A DNA stretch of 64,000 bases from Mycolicibacter nonchromogenicus (GCF_002101775.1 NZ_LQPI01000023.1:1-64000); one strand, 5' to 3'. Numbered from the stretch's first letter, positions 34,260 through 43,316 are shown. Notes: generated from the sequence alone by a model not told the origin. Program-made: numbers and translations.

Positions 34260-35150
34260 TCAACTACGTAACGGATGAACGGCTTTCGAGAGTTCTCTCG
34301 CGGCCGTCAGTGTCGGGCGATCCAGTTTCTTGAGTCGCGCTTGTTCTGTCACGCGCGCTAGCAACGCGTGCAGCGCCTCGTCGTTCTCGAGCAAAATGTC
34401 GACGGCGTGGAGCGGCGTGATGGGCGCCAGCTCCGGCCTCGCGGACGCCGCGGTCGACTTAGAGGAGGCAACGGTTTTCTGCACCTCGACCACTCGTATG
34501 GGTGACCCGTAGCGCTCTGCGGCCGTACGCGCCGCCGAGGCGTCACGTCGGCACGTGTCGGAGCAGTACAGCCGACGACGTCCGCGTCGCGGCCCGTCGT
34601 CAAGATCAAGCATCACTGCCTCGCAGCGGACACACCGAGTCGGGTCGTAGGAACCGGCGCCGTTGTCGTCACCGCTGGAGGAACGTCGATCGGCGTTGTC
34701 GGACAGTGGGTCTCTGCTCTCGAAATCCCCGCCTCGCGGCACGGAGCGAGCAGACCGCGTACCCGCGCCCGAGATGCCCGCCATCCCGCGTCCTCCATCG
34801 TCTGCGGTGCGAGCCCTGCGCAGCGCGACTTTGATCTCGCGAACATCGACATCGACGAGCGCAGCGATCTTGGCCAAAGTCTCGCCCCGGTCCCTCATCT
34901 GCTCGACGGCAGCCTGCAGGCCGGCGAGGTAACCTGCACGCCTTCTAGCCCCCTCAGCGCGGACACGCTCCTGCGCCTGATCGAGTCGCACCCGTTCCCA
35001 GGTATCGACAGCCCCAACTCGGTGCAGCGTCAGTCGAATCGTCGCGGCAGCATCGGCATTGGCGCGCTGACGCCGAGCCCTCTCTTCGTTCATTTTCCGC
35101 TGCGCTTCACGGGCTCGGTACCGAGCCCGAAGCTTCTCATTCGAGTTCAT
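34260..35150 (-). CDS. Hypothetical protein, coiled-coil plus zinc finger
   Basis: 296 residues from the ATG at 35150. The N-terminal 100 residues are a charged helix or coiled coil (KLRARYRAREAQRKMNEER). The segment GETLAKIAALVDVDVREIKV looks like a small HTH, and the middle holds a four-cysteine site, CVRCEAVM then LYCSDTCRRD. It may bind DNA; the pattern recalls actinobacterial element regulators, but I do not recognise a family. Its ATG overlaps the stop of the ORF upstream by four bases. Confidence 0.65.
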   Translation of the reverse strand: MNSNEKLRARYRAREAQRKMNEERARRQRANADAAATIRLTLHRVGAVDTWERVRLDQAQERVRAEGARRRAGYLAGLQAAVEQMRDRGETLAKIAALVDVDVREIKVALRRARTADDGGRGMAGISGAGTRSARSVPRGGDFESRDPLSDNADRRSSSGDDNGAGSYDPTRCVRCEAVMLDLDDGPRRGRRRLYCSDTCRRDASAARTAAERYGSPIRVVEVQKTVASSKSTAASARPELAPITPLHAVDILLENDEALHALLARVTEQARLKKLDRPTLTAARELSKAVHPLRS

Positions 35151-35482
35151 ACGTTGAACATAGAAACGTGCGGACGGATCGGTCCACGACCACAGCCACA
35201 TTCATGCCGACGAACGCCCATGATCCGAATCTTCACGCCGCCAGGCCTGTCGACCCACTGAACGTTCCAGCCGACTAGGCCTCGGCGCCATGCCTCTGCC
35301 CCAAGCGTCTCCCCGGCGTGCTCGACCACCCGATCCACACACCTCTTGCATTCTGGCCCCTTGCCGGCCACTAATCGCCGGACGAAAGGAGGTCTTGACG
35401 CCCGGGCGGTGACTTTCAATGGCGTCGCATTGGCCCCCGCGCGACGCCCGAAGCACGAAGCTGGGGGATGGGATCTCTCCAA
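35147..35482 (-). CDS. Possible small cysteine-rich protein
   Basis: Up to 111 residues from a TTG at 35482; a TTG near 35419 is another start. The support is its ATGA overlap with the downstream gene and paired cysteines (ECKRCVDRV, HECGCGRG) plus WNVQWVDRPGGVKIRIMG. The start region has no strong ribosome site, so this is tentative. Confidence 0.4.
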   Translation of the reverse strand: MERSHPPASCFGRRAGANATPLKVTARASRPPFVRRLVAGKGPECKRCVDRVVEHAGETLGAEAWRRGLVGWNVQWVDRPGGVKIRIMGVRRHECGCGRGPIRPHVSMFNV

Positions 35483-35930
35483 TCCCCCGCCGCGCCTGAA
35501 GCCACTACAGTCTCGCGTGACGTAGACCCCGGGCGCGGCGCCGTTTGGCGAGGATCAAGACCTCACCTGTGCCATGGAGAACACGCTCCTGGCTCTCTTC
35601 GCAATCAGCGAGACAGCACAGCCAGCCGCCATGAGTCGCGCGAGGAATGCGAGGTCTGGACACGCACTCCGTCTTTCAATTTCAGCCCTCGACGCACTCG
35701 CAGGTGTCTACCGCAGCACCCGCTGGGCTGGTGTATGCAAATCCGCTTACGCCAGCGGTGGTAGGCCATTGACGAAGGGGTCTGCACAACGCAAGGCTAC
35801 GACTGCAATGGGGCGGCATACCTGGTCCCATGCGGAGTTCAACCCACCTCAGTGCTGCAACGCCGTGCCAGCCGCTCATCATCCGTCTGGGGCTTCTCGT
35901 CGCTGCGCGCCGTAAGCCCCTGCGTCGACG
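35483..35930. other. Intergenic stretch inside the island, no gene seen
   Basis: About 450 bp between the small ORF and the MMPL gene stop. Open frames exist (for example plus 35574-35915) but lack a ribosome site, codon bias or recognisable protein pattern. It may be degenerate sequence left where the MMPL cargo joins the replication module. Confidence 0.4.
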
Positions 35931-38900
35931 CTAGCCAGTGCGTCTGCTGGTGGGGCGTTGCGGCCACCAGCTGGCCTCGCGGAGCAGGACGGCGATGGCG
36001 GGGACGGTGAGGGTGCGCACGATGAAGGTGTCCAGCAGCAGGCCGCAGCCGATGATGAATCCGGCTTGGATCATGATGGCGATGGAGCCGACCATCAGCC
36101 CGAACATGCTGACCGCGAAGATTATGCCGGCCGAGGTGATCACCGAGCCGGTGCTGGCCACGGTTCGTAGGACCCCGACGCGGATGTTGCGGGTGGATTC
36201 CTCCTTGAGCCGGGATACCAGGAGCATGTTGTAGTCCGCGCCCACCGCGACCAGGATGATGAACGCCAACAGTGGTACTGGCCACGCGATTTCGTAGCCG
36301 AGTCCCCATTGAAAGACGAGCACTCCGATGCCCAGTGAGGCGGTGTAGTTGAGCACCACGGTGCCCAGCAGGTAGAGCGGGGCGAGCAGTGCGCGCAGCA
36401 GCAACACCAGGATCAGACCCACGATGAGGAGGGTGGAGGCGGCCAGTTGGATGAAGTCGGCGGTTAGGAGGCGCTGAATGTCGGAGTTGACTGCCGGGAA
36501 TCCGGCAACCGAGATGCGGGCTTGTGCCAGGGAGGTGTTGGGTCGGGCGGCCTCGGCGACAGCGACCATCTCGTGGGACAAGTTCATGGCGGCCGCGCTG
36601 TAGGGGTCGTTGCTCGATTCGATGAGGAACCGGGCGGTCTTGCCGTCGCGGGAGAGGAATTGTTTGGCGACGTCGGCGAACTGCCGGTTCTCGAAGGCGT
36701 TGGGCGGCAGGAAGAAGCCGCTGGAGGTGTCGGAGCCGGTGCTGGCGCGCGCTGAGTTCTGCAGCTGGGTGGCGATCTGGCTCATCCCGCTGAGCATCTC
36801 GATGTTGCTGTCAGCCAGGGTGTGCACACCGGTGGCCAGAGCTTGGGCGCCGGAAGCGAGTTGGCTGATGCCGTCTTGGAGTCGCCGGACGTTGCCAGCC
36901 AGGTCGGCGGGGTTGCCGAGTGCGCCGAACGCGTTGTCCAGCGAGGTGACCGCGGTCTGGACGTCGGCCAGGGTGTCGGCCACGGATGCGTTCTCGCCGA
37001 GGTGATCGCCGAGCCCGGCGACCTGGGTGAAGAACCCGGCGTTGCGCAGCGTCGCGAGGACTTGGACTTGGTCACGGATTTGGGCGCACTGCGGTGTGGT
37101 CGCGCACCACGGCGAGGTGTTCAAGGCGCCCACCAGGGGGTCGATGGTGGCGATGGCGCCGTCGGCCTGCTCAGCGAGGGGGCGGAGCCCCGGGCCAGAA
37201 CGCAGCGCCCGGTCGACCGCAGGTGCGGTGGCCGAGAGTTGGTTCAGTAGCGGCCGGAACTGGTCCACCTGTTGTCCGGCGGTCTGGGCCTGGTCGAGGA
37301 TTCCGGTCAGTGGGGTCAGCGCGGTCCGCAGGGTGGTGTCGAGTTGGGCGAGGCCGCCGGCGAGTTGGTCCGCGCCGCCGGTGAGCTTGGCCAGGTCGTC
37401 CTTGCGGGCGTTGCCGTCGTCCACCGCGCCGGCCATCTTGTCGCCGATTTGTCCGTTCTGCCAGCCCAGTTGGGCTTCTTCCAGGCGGGTTCCCGCGGGG
37501 CGGGTGACCCCGGAGACCTTCGTCACGCCGGGGATCTGTGCGATGCGCGAGGCCATCTCGTCGAGGTCGGCCAGTCCCTTGCCGGTGCGCATGTCGGTCG
37601 GGGATTCCACGACGACGAATTCGGAGATGACGACGTCCTTGCGGAAGTGCCGGTCCAACAGCTGATAGCCCTCGTTGCTGGCGGTGGTGTCGGGTTGTCC
37701 TTTGCGGTCGTCGTAGCTCAATGTCGTCGTCATGGCGGCCGCTGAGAGTGCTAGCAGGATGACCAGGCTGACCAGGAGCAGCGGCACTGGTTTGCGCACC
37801 ACCGCCACGGCCACCGAGTTCCAGTAACGCCGGGTTCGGTCGGACTTGGGTTCGCCGATACCGCGTTTCGCGGCCAGCGACAGCACCGGCGGCAACAGTG
37901 TCACGGTCGCGACGAACCCGACCAGGACGGCCACCGCGCAGGCCGGTCCCATCCCGGCGAACACGCTCAAGTTGGCGAACACCATGGCGGCGAACGCAAA
38001 CGCGACCGTGGCGGCCGAGGCCAGGATGACGCGGCCGATGCTGGCGGTGGCGTGCTCCACAGCCTGATCGGGGGCGACCTGCGCCCGGCGCTGTTCGTGG
38101 TAACGGCTGATGAGAAAGACGGTGTAATCGGTGCCTGCGCCTAGCAGGATCGCCGTCATGAAGGCCACGGTGAACTGCGACACCGGCATGCCCAGCTCGC
38201 CCAGCGCTGAGAGCACGCCCCGCCCCACAGCCAGACTGATGCCGATCACCAGCAGGGGCAACAGCGCGGTGAACACCGACCGGTAGACGATGAGCAGGAT
38301 CAGCGCGATCAAACCCGCGGTGGCGATGGAGATGAACAGCAGATCGTGTTCGGCCTCGGCGATCTGATCGCTGAACGTCGACGGCGGACCGGTGACCTTC
38401 GCCGTCGTCGAGAATCCGTCGAATGCGTCGGCGACGATGGCGCGGACCGCGGTAACCGACTCGGCGGCAGCGGGGTCACCAAGCGTGCCGGCCACCCCAA
38501 CGGGCAGATACCAGGCCTTGCCGTCCTGGCTAAGCGCCTGAGCAGCGGTCACCGGATCGGCCAGCAGGTCCTGAACCAGCAGCACGTGCTCGGTGTCGGC
38601 ACGCAACCGCGACACCAGATCGGTATAGCGTTCCCGCGCCGACGGCGTCATGCCGGACTGGTCCTCCATCGCCACGAACAACATGGTCTTGGAGCCCTGC
38701 TCGCCGAAGGCCTCGCTCATCCGGTCGATGGTCTGGAAGGACCCGACGTCGCGAGGGATCAGCTGCACCGACTGCTTCTGCACCACCGTTTCCAGTTGCG
38801 GGAACAGCAGGGCCAGAATCACCGCCAGTCCAACCCAGGCGCCAATCACCAACGCCTTGTGCCGCACGGTGAAACGAGCCAGCGCGCCGAGACGCTCGCT

Positions 38901-38999
38901 GTATTCGCCGGAGGTCTTGGCAGCCGAGATGGCGCGTTCGCGCACCCGGGTAGCGGCGTCGTCGTTGGGCGCGTCCGCTTCGTTATCGTCGGCGCTCAA
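35931..38999 (-). CDS. MMPL/RND-family transporter
   Basis: 1022 residues. Two repeated halves each hold a periplasmic loop and a six-helix bundle; a long helical insert (about residues 500-760, with TTLRTALTPLTGILDQAQTA) fills the second loop, as in MmpL proteins. The proton-relay motif is in ILLGAGTDYTVFLISRYHE and the second half has VAVGADYNMLLVSRLKEE. Start is TTG in a TTGA overlap with the DUF6188 gene, so the two are coupled. It probably exports a lipid or drug; no MmpS partner is present. Confidence 0.9.
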   Translation of the reverse strand: MSADDNEADAPNDDAATRVRERAISAAKTSGEYSERLGALARFTVRHKALVIGAWVGLAVILALLFPQLETVVQKQSVQLIPRDVGSFQTIDRMSEAFGEQGSKTMLFVAMEDQSGMTPSARERYTDLVSRLRADTEHVLLVQDLLADPVTAAQALSQDGKAWYLPVGVAGTLGDPAAAESVTAVRAIVADAFDGFSTTAKVTGPPSTFSDQIAEAEHDLLFISIATAGLIALILLIVYRSVFTALLPLLVIGISLAVGRGVLSALGELGMPVSQFTVAFMTAILLGAGTDYTVFLISRYHEQRRAQVAPDQAVEHATASIGRVILASAATVAFAFAAMVFANLSVFAGMGPACAVAVLVGFVATVTLLPPVLSLAAKRGIGEPKSDRTRRYWNSVAVAVVRKPVPLLLVSLVILLALSAAAMTTTLSYDDRKGQPDTTASNEGYQLLDRHFRKDVVISEFVVVESPTDMRTGKGLADLDEMASRIAQIPGVTKVSGVTRPAGTRLEEAQLGWQNGQIGDKMAGAVDDGNARKDDLAKLTGGADQLAGGLAQLDTTLRTALTPLTGILDQAQTAGQQVDQFRPLLNQLSATAPAVDRALRSGPGLRPLAEQADGAIATIDPLVGALNTSPWCATTPQCAQIRDQVQVLATLRNAGFFTQVAGLGDHLGENASVADTLADVQTAVTSLDNAFGALGNPADLAGNVRRLQDGISQLASGAQALATGVHTLADSNIEMLSGMSQIATQLQNSARASTGSDTSSGFFLPPNAFENRQFADVAKQFLSRDGKTARFLIESSNDPYSAAAMNLSHEMVAVAEAARPNTSLAQARISVAGFPAVNSDIQRLLTADFIQLAASTLLIVGLILVLLLRALLAPLYLLGTVVLNYTASLGIGVLVFQWGLGYEIAWPVPLLAFIILVAVGADYNMLLVSRLKEESTRNIRVGVLRTVASTGSVITSAGIIFAVSMFGLMVGSIAIMIQAGFIIGCGLLLDTFIVRTLTVPAIAVLLREASWWPQRPTSRRTG

Positions 39000-39430
39000 G
39001 GGCGCACCGCAGGGCGCTCGGACACCAGGTCATCTTCGGGTAGATCATGGCGCACGACGCGAACCCGGCCACCGGGTAGACAGGCCATATAACCGTGGCG
39101 CTTGCCGTACAACTCCCAGGCCGTGAAACTCTCATCGGCCGCTACGGTGAAGCCGTAGCCGTTTGAGAACTCGACACGCAGAGTGCCGTCGTCGTCGCAG
39201 TTGGCGCGCGTGCAGACGCTCCCGGCGAAGTTCAGCAGCGGGCGCTGGAAATTCGGCACGTCATTCGGATCAACGAGCACGTCTTCGGCCGGATGCGCAC
39301 CCACCGGGGGGAGTGACAAGCGCAGTGGTCGTGTTATGACCAGCTCGTTGTAGTCCTCCAGATTGAGCACCAGACCGCCGACCAAGCTGACCCGCTGGAC
39401 CTCGCAGGCTTGAATCCACTGGGTGATCAT
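38996..39430 (-). CDS. DUF6188-family protein
   Basis: 144 residues from ATG 39430 (frame open to 39451). The sequence is beta-rich with LVGGLVLNLEDYNELVITRP, a cysteine pair (SVCTRANC) and WELYGKRHGYMACLPGGRV near the end, a pattern I associate with DUF6188. It is translationally coupled to the MMPL gene and preceded by tandem operator palindromes. Function unknown; an accessory or sensing role for the exporter is inference. Confidence 0.7.
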   Translation of the reverse strand: MITQWIQACEVQRVSLVGGLVLNLEDYNELVITRPLRLSLPPVGAHPAEDVLVDPNDVPNFQRPLLNFAGSVCTRANCDDDGTLRVEFSNGYGFTVAADESFTAWELYGKRHGYMACLPGGRVRVVRHDLPEDDLVSERPAVRP

Positions 39431-39461
39431 CAGACCGCCTCTCGCCGCCAATTGGTTCCTA

Positions 39462-39500
39462 CGATACTAACAGTATCGCTCCGCTACCGATAGTAGCGTT
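39462..39500. promoter_or_regulatory. Tandem operators upstream of the DUF6188-MMPL operon
   Basis: A perfect palindrome CGATACT-AAC-AGTATCG (39462-39478) is followed by CGCTAC-CGATA-GTAGCG (39482-39498), starting 32 bp before the DUF6188 ATG. The stretch AGTATCGCTNCGCTACCG recurs at 40199-40216, upstream of the TetR gene, so one repressor probably binds both. Confidence 0.75.
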
Positions 39501-39520
39501 CTGTCCAAATGGCCGTCCGA

Positions 39521-40126
39521 TCACGCCTGTCGCGACTCTGCGTTCTTGATGATCAATCCGATGCTGCGCTCTAGTCGGACGGCGATATCCTCGGCGGAGG
39601 TGCCGTGCCGGACCCATGTGACCAGGCTGGCGAGCCAGACGTTGCCGACGATGGCGGCGATTCGGTGGTGCCTCGGGTTCGGTTCCCCGCCGGCGATCGC
39701 CAGCCCGATCAGGTGCTCGATGACCGCCTCCGCGCGGTCCACCTCTGCGCTCGCGCTGCCATCGGCGAAGACGAACGCGCGGGTCACGGCCTCCGTCAGC
39801 GCCGGCCTGGTATGCCATTCTCGACAGAGGCGCGCATTCAAGTGCTCCACCCGCAGCCACGATGATCCCGCTGTGGCGGTCCAATCCCGTTCGGCTCCAA
39901 TACGTTCGAACTCACGCGCCAGGATGGCCACCAGTACGTGCGCCTTCGATGGGTAGAGGCGATAAAGGGTGCCGACCGCTATCCCGGCGCTATCGGCAAC
40001 TGCGCGCATCTTCACCGCGTTGTAGCCGCCACTCGAGGCGATTGTTGCGGCGCAGTCGAGGATGATCTCGCGTTTACGAATCGACTCGGCGCAGCGATCC
40101 TCTTTGATCGATCCGGTTGTCGTCAT
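39521..40126 (-). CDS. TetR-family regulator (KstR-like)
   Basis: 201 residues from ATG 40126; the frame is open to 40198, but that would overlap the operator. The helix-turn-helix MRAVADSAGIAVGTLYRLYP with the preceding ASSGGYNAVK closely recalls KstR, the mycobacterial cholesterol-regulon repressor. The C-terminal ligand domain ends LERSIGLIIKNAESRQ. It lies upstream of the DUF6188-MMPL operon on the same strand and is flanked by two copies of one operator, so autoregulation and control of the exporter are likely. Ligand unknown. Confidence 0.88.
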   Translation of the reverse strand: MTTTGSIKEDRCAESIRKREIILDCAATIASSGGYNAVKMRAVADSAGIAVGTLYRLYPSKAHVLVAILAREFERIGAERDWTATAGSSWLRVEHLNARLCREWHTRPALTEAVTRAFVFADGSASAEVDRAEAVIEHLIGLAIAGGEPNPRHHRIAAIVGNVWLASLVTWVRHGTSAEDIAVRLERSIGLIIKNAESRQA

Positions 40127-40198
40127 CGGCAATCCTCGGCCTGTGAGGGCAGGCCCGGGGCGGACGCTGCCATGGGCAACGATCACGGCGGGACGCAC

Positions 40199-40227
40199 AG
40201 TATCGCTACGCTACCGTTGGTACCATA
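40199..40227. promoter_or_regulatory. Operator upstream of the KstR-like gene
   Basis: AGTATCGCTACGCTACCG and the following TTGGTACC repeat the sequence found at 39472-39498 with few changes. It lies in the 150-bp space between the divergent TetR genes, so it may control both. Confidence 0.65.
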
Positions 40228-40276
40228 ACGCGATGCGAGTCGGAATGACCAGACGATCCGGTCGACGGATAGGGCG

Positions 40277-40936
40277 ATGAACAACGCTTCGCCGCCCGAC
40301 GGAGACGACCCCGATCCCCGTCGGGCCCGGTCGCGAACACGATTACTCGACGCCGCCGCCGATCTGCTCAGCACGGGCGGAGTCGAGGCGGTGACGATCG
40401 ACGCGGTCACCAAGGCCTCGAAGGTTGCGCGAACCACCCTCTACCGCCATTTCAACAGTTCCTCGCACCTTCTCGCCGCGACCTTCGAGCGACTCCTACC
40501 CCAAGTCACCCCGCCGCTGCCGAGCTCACTTCCTCTGCGGGAGCAGCTGATCGAACTTCTCACACGTCAGGCGTCCCTATTCGCCGACGCACCCCTTCAC
40601 CTCACCACCCTGGCGTGGGTGTCACTAGGGCCTTCGTCGCCCGAAAGTGACGACGCCGGCCACACGCAGTCACTGCGAACGAGGGTGGTCGACCAATACC
40701 GCCAGCCGTTCGACACCATCCTGCAGAGCCCCCAAGCGCGCGACGAGCTGGACGACTTCGACGTCGAACTCGCCATGTGCCAACTCGTCGGACCACTGGC
40801 GTTCGCGCGCATGACCGGACTCCGCACTATGAGCCGGCACCAATGCGAAAACATCGCCGACGACTTTCTCAAGGCCCATCGACGCGTGCGCCCCGGAGGG
40901 CAGTCAGCCTCAGCCCGCAATTCCACACCGAAGTAG
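40277..40936 (+). CDS. TetR-family regulator
   Basis: 219 residues. The HTH runs from RSRTRLLDAAADLLSTGGVE to ASKVARTTLYRHFNSSSHLL (residues about 19-66), with a helical C-terminal domain (LAMCQLVGPLAFARMTGL). It is divergent from the KstR-like gene and shares its promoter region. The weak ribosome site suggests low expression or a leaderless start. It is followed by two hairpins. Target unknown, perhaps the same exporter operon. Confidence 0.85.
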   Translation: MNNASPPDGDDPDPRRARSRTRLLDAAADLLSTGGVEAVTIDAVTKASKVARTTLYRHFNSSSHLLAATFERLLPQVTPPLPSSLPLREQLIELLTRQASLFADAPLHLTTLAWVSLGPSSPESDDAGHTQSLRTRVVDQYRQPFDTILQSPQARDELDDFDVELAMCQLVGPLAFARMTGLRTMSRHQCENIADDFLKAHRRVRPGGQSASARNSTPK

Positions 40937-40951
40937 ACAGATAAACGAAGA

Positions 40952-40979
40952 CGCCAGGCCGCGATTCTCGCGCCTGGCG
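40952..40979 (+). terminator. Hairpin downstream of the TetR gene
   Basis: Arms CGCCAGG-C-CGCG and CGCG-CCTGGCG around loop ATTCT, 11 pairs with one bulge, 15 bp after the TetR stop. No T-tract follows, as is usual in mycobacteria. Confidence 0.6.
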
Positions 40980-41007
40980 ACTGTGAGTTGTAGCGGTGGC
41001 AATCTGT

Positions 41008-41035
41008 CCGTCTCGATTCTAGAGAAACGAGACGG
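41008..41035. terminator. Second hairpin in the TetR-AIPR gap
   Basis: Perfect eight-base arms CCGTCTCG and CGAGACGG around a 12-base loop. It may serve either converging transcript. Confidence 0.45.
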
Positions 41036-41430
41036 CCCTCAAGTCACTACTCCCCACCACGTAATCCCAAGTCGGCCCCGTCTCGTTTCCTTTCTCACAC
41101 CGCATGTCTCAGATCTCAATGTCTGCGGGCATTGACACGGTCGTCGGCGGCCGGAATTCGCGGCTACGCACCCGTCACCACCGCGGGTTAGAACGTCGAT
41201 GGACGGTTGGCCGCGCGCCTCCGCCGTGTCTTCCATCCGGAACTCATACCGACGAGCCCTCGGGCGTGGTCAACACCGTAGGCGGAACCCGTCCGAGAAC
41301 TCGCTTCGTCGCTTGGTGGGCGCGCGAGAGGCTACTTCCGTCCCCCCGCCGCTTACACGCCCGGCCTTGTTGGCCGTCCAACGTCATTCGAGTAACCGGC
41401 CACGCTTGCGACTTTCAATCGCGCCCGCCA

Positions 41431-43221
41431 TCAAACGGTCGGCGCCGCCTCGGTCGCTTCGGCAAGCCCATCGAACGGTACCGGGTTGGCGGACCGGATT
41501 GCCTCCAGCATCGAACTGAATGCCTCAATCGCATTCTTGACTCGCTCTTGGGCCTTGAGACCGCGATCCGTCGCTGGCAATAGATGGCCTGAGAACGCCG
41601 TGGCCAGGGCGACAACAGGTTGCCAAGTTTCCACGGCGTCGATCGGAGATAGATTCTCTTTGAAACGGAGCGAATAGCGGTTCGCTACAGCGACTTCGAG
41701 GACCGTCTCAATGCACGAACCAATCGCCGCAACTAGCAGGTAATTCGATCCCCGTGAGCTGAAGAAGGCCGCGTGTCGCTTCTGTGCGTCCGTCCGGGAT
41801 TCTTCCCGGATCCCCAGGATGTTTTGTTTCTCCCGTTCCACAGCTTTGAGGAGACTGTAGGTGTAAACGATGTGGCGTGCGGTGACGGTGTCGCGAAATA
41901 TGCGCGAGTAGACGGCGTCATTGTCCCAAATGCTCCGCGTCTCGTTATAGGCAAGGTTTGGCTCGCCATGAAAAGCCGCTAACGACTGGGCAACGGGAGA
42001 ATCGGGCACAAGCGTCTTCATGCGCTGGATTGCATCGGTGGCGCCGCCTCGCCGCCCCCCGCGATAGTCGGCGTTTGGAATGGCGTCGAACTCCCTTCGC
42101 AGCCTCTCCTGGACGTCGTCTTTGCTACGGAAGTCGGTTGCTTCAACCTTGTTTTGCGTGTTGTTGTATTTGACGATATCGCCGAGGACCGATGTGTTGG
42201 TGCACTTGACGAAACGAGCCATAACGACGGCGCCCGTGGTGGAACTCGCTTCGGTCTCGTCGAGGCTGCCCAGCGCTCCAGTGGTCTGCCCACCGTTCAC
42301 GATGCCGACGCCCTTGATTCGTAGCTCCATCGACGCGCCGTCGTCCTTGAATTCGTACTCGTTCACAAGAACGGTGATCCCGTTGTTGAAGATCGCAAAG
42401 TTTGTTGGCTGACTCTTCGCGGTCTCCTTGATACCGAAGTTGATATTTCCGTTCGAGCGCACGACGCCGAGGTAGTCACGAATGTTTGGTGACATCAGTC
42501 TGGTCTTGTGCTCCGTCCAAAGCGACCGCAAGTCGGCGACGTCAACGGCAGTCGAGAACGCGCTCCAGTCTTCACCGAAAATTTCAAAGCCTCCGGGAAC
42601 TTTGAACGTGAACTGATCTGAAACGAGGATCGGAGCCTGAATCCGGGCGTACTCCTCTTCGAGGCCTTCACGACCAATTTCAATTGCGGACACATCGACG
42701 TCGACATCGGGGAAGTCGCGCTTGAGAATGCCGTCGGCTGTCTTTTGCGCTTGGGCCAACTCGACGGCGACATTCTTGGACTCATGGCAGTTGTGGACAT
42801 ACCAAAGTTGAAGTTCTCGAACCTCGCCGTCACTTATAGCGTCGCGAACCTCCTGAGCCGCGCTGCGAAGTCCGTCAGGGAGTTTGTCCAACTCGCCAGC
42901 GAGAAGCCAACTGGCGCCGGTGTTCAGGTCGCTTGCCTTATTGGCCGGCGCTTCGCCTACCTCGTCCTTAGTGGACATGTACCCCTGAGCCAGGATCACC
43001 CGTTGCGTGTCCCCTACGACAGCTACGAGGTCGCATTTCTTGTCGTTGCTGCCGTCGGTGAGGCTGTTGGACGCGAAAGTGTCCACATCGTCGAAACCGA
43101 GCTTCAACTGCGCAACGAAGAGCAGCAAGGCGTTGTCGCCGTACGCAGCCAGGTCGTCCCGGCTGAGGAATGCGGCGTAGCCGGGGAAGTCCGCCGCCCC
43201 GGCGTCTTGCTGCTGAGTCAT
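41431..43221 (-). CDS. AIPR-family abortive-infection phage-resistance protein
   Basis: 596 residues from ATG 43221 (GGAGGGA upstream; frame open to 43260). The family core is clear: a stretch around residues 265-330 holds RSNGNINFGI, NFAIFNNGITVLVNEY and VGIVNGGQTTGALGS, followed by VKYNNTQNKVEATDF. The N-terminal region (DKKCDLVAVVGDTQRVILAQ) may be a PD-(D/E)XK-like nuclease, although the usual lysine after the Q is not obvious. AIPR proteins act in phage defence by abortive infection. Its lower GC and place at the island's right end mark it as cargo. Confidence 0.85.
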   Translation of the reverse strand: MTQQQDAGAADFPGYAAFLSRDDLAAYGDNALLLFVAQLKLGFDDVDTFASNSLTDGSNDKKCDLVAVVGDTQRVILAQGYMSTKDEVGEAPANKASDLNTGASWLLAGELDKLPDGLRSAAQEVRDAISDGEVRELQLWYVHNCHESKNVAVELAQAQKTADGILKRDFPDVDVDVSAIEIGREGLEEEYARIQAPILVSDQFTFKVPGGFEIFGEDWSAFSTAVDVADLRSLWTEHKTRLMSPNIRDYLGVVRSNGNINFGIKETAKSQPTNFAIFNNGITVLVNEYEFKDDGASMELRIKGVGIVNGGQTTGALGSLDETEASSTTGAVVMARFVKCTNTSVLGDIVKYNNTQNKVEATDFRSKDDVQERLRREFDAIPNADYRGGRRGGATDAIQRMKTLVPDSPVAQSLAAFHGEPNLAYNETRSIWDNDAVYSRIFRDTVTARHIVYTYSLLKAVEREKQNILGIREESRTDAQKRHAAFFSSRGSNYLLVAAIGSCIETVLEVAVANRYSLRFKENLSPIDAVETWQPVVALATAFSGHLLPATDRGLKAQERVKNAIEAFSSMLEAIRSANPVPFDGLAEATEAAPTV

Positions 43222-43294
43222 GAAGTCCCTCCCTGTCGTGTCAGTGCACCCTGTTGCCATTGCGCGCTAGTGACCATAGACGCACCGAACGGTG

Positions 43295-43316
43295 ATACCG
43301 CAGTACATACCGCAGT
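43295..43316 (+). repeat. Paired ATACCGCAGT sites, right arm
   Basis: Copies at 43295-43304 and 43307-43316, 12 bp apart, about 110 bp inside attR and in the same orientation as the left pair. Confidence 0.7.

Larger units (their letters stand above)
40937..41430. other. Non-coding stretch between TetR and AIPR genes
   Basis: About 490 bp with no convincing gene. It begins with two hairpins that may stop the TetR and AIPR transcripts, which converge here. The rest shows no ribosome site or coding bias; plus frames at 41104-41583 are unsupported. Confidence 0.5.

Noticed and set aside
35574..35915. 113-residue plus-strand frame in the island gap
   Set aside because: No ribosome site, no domain, cysteine and serine scattered as in random sequence.
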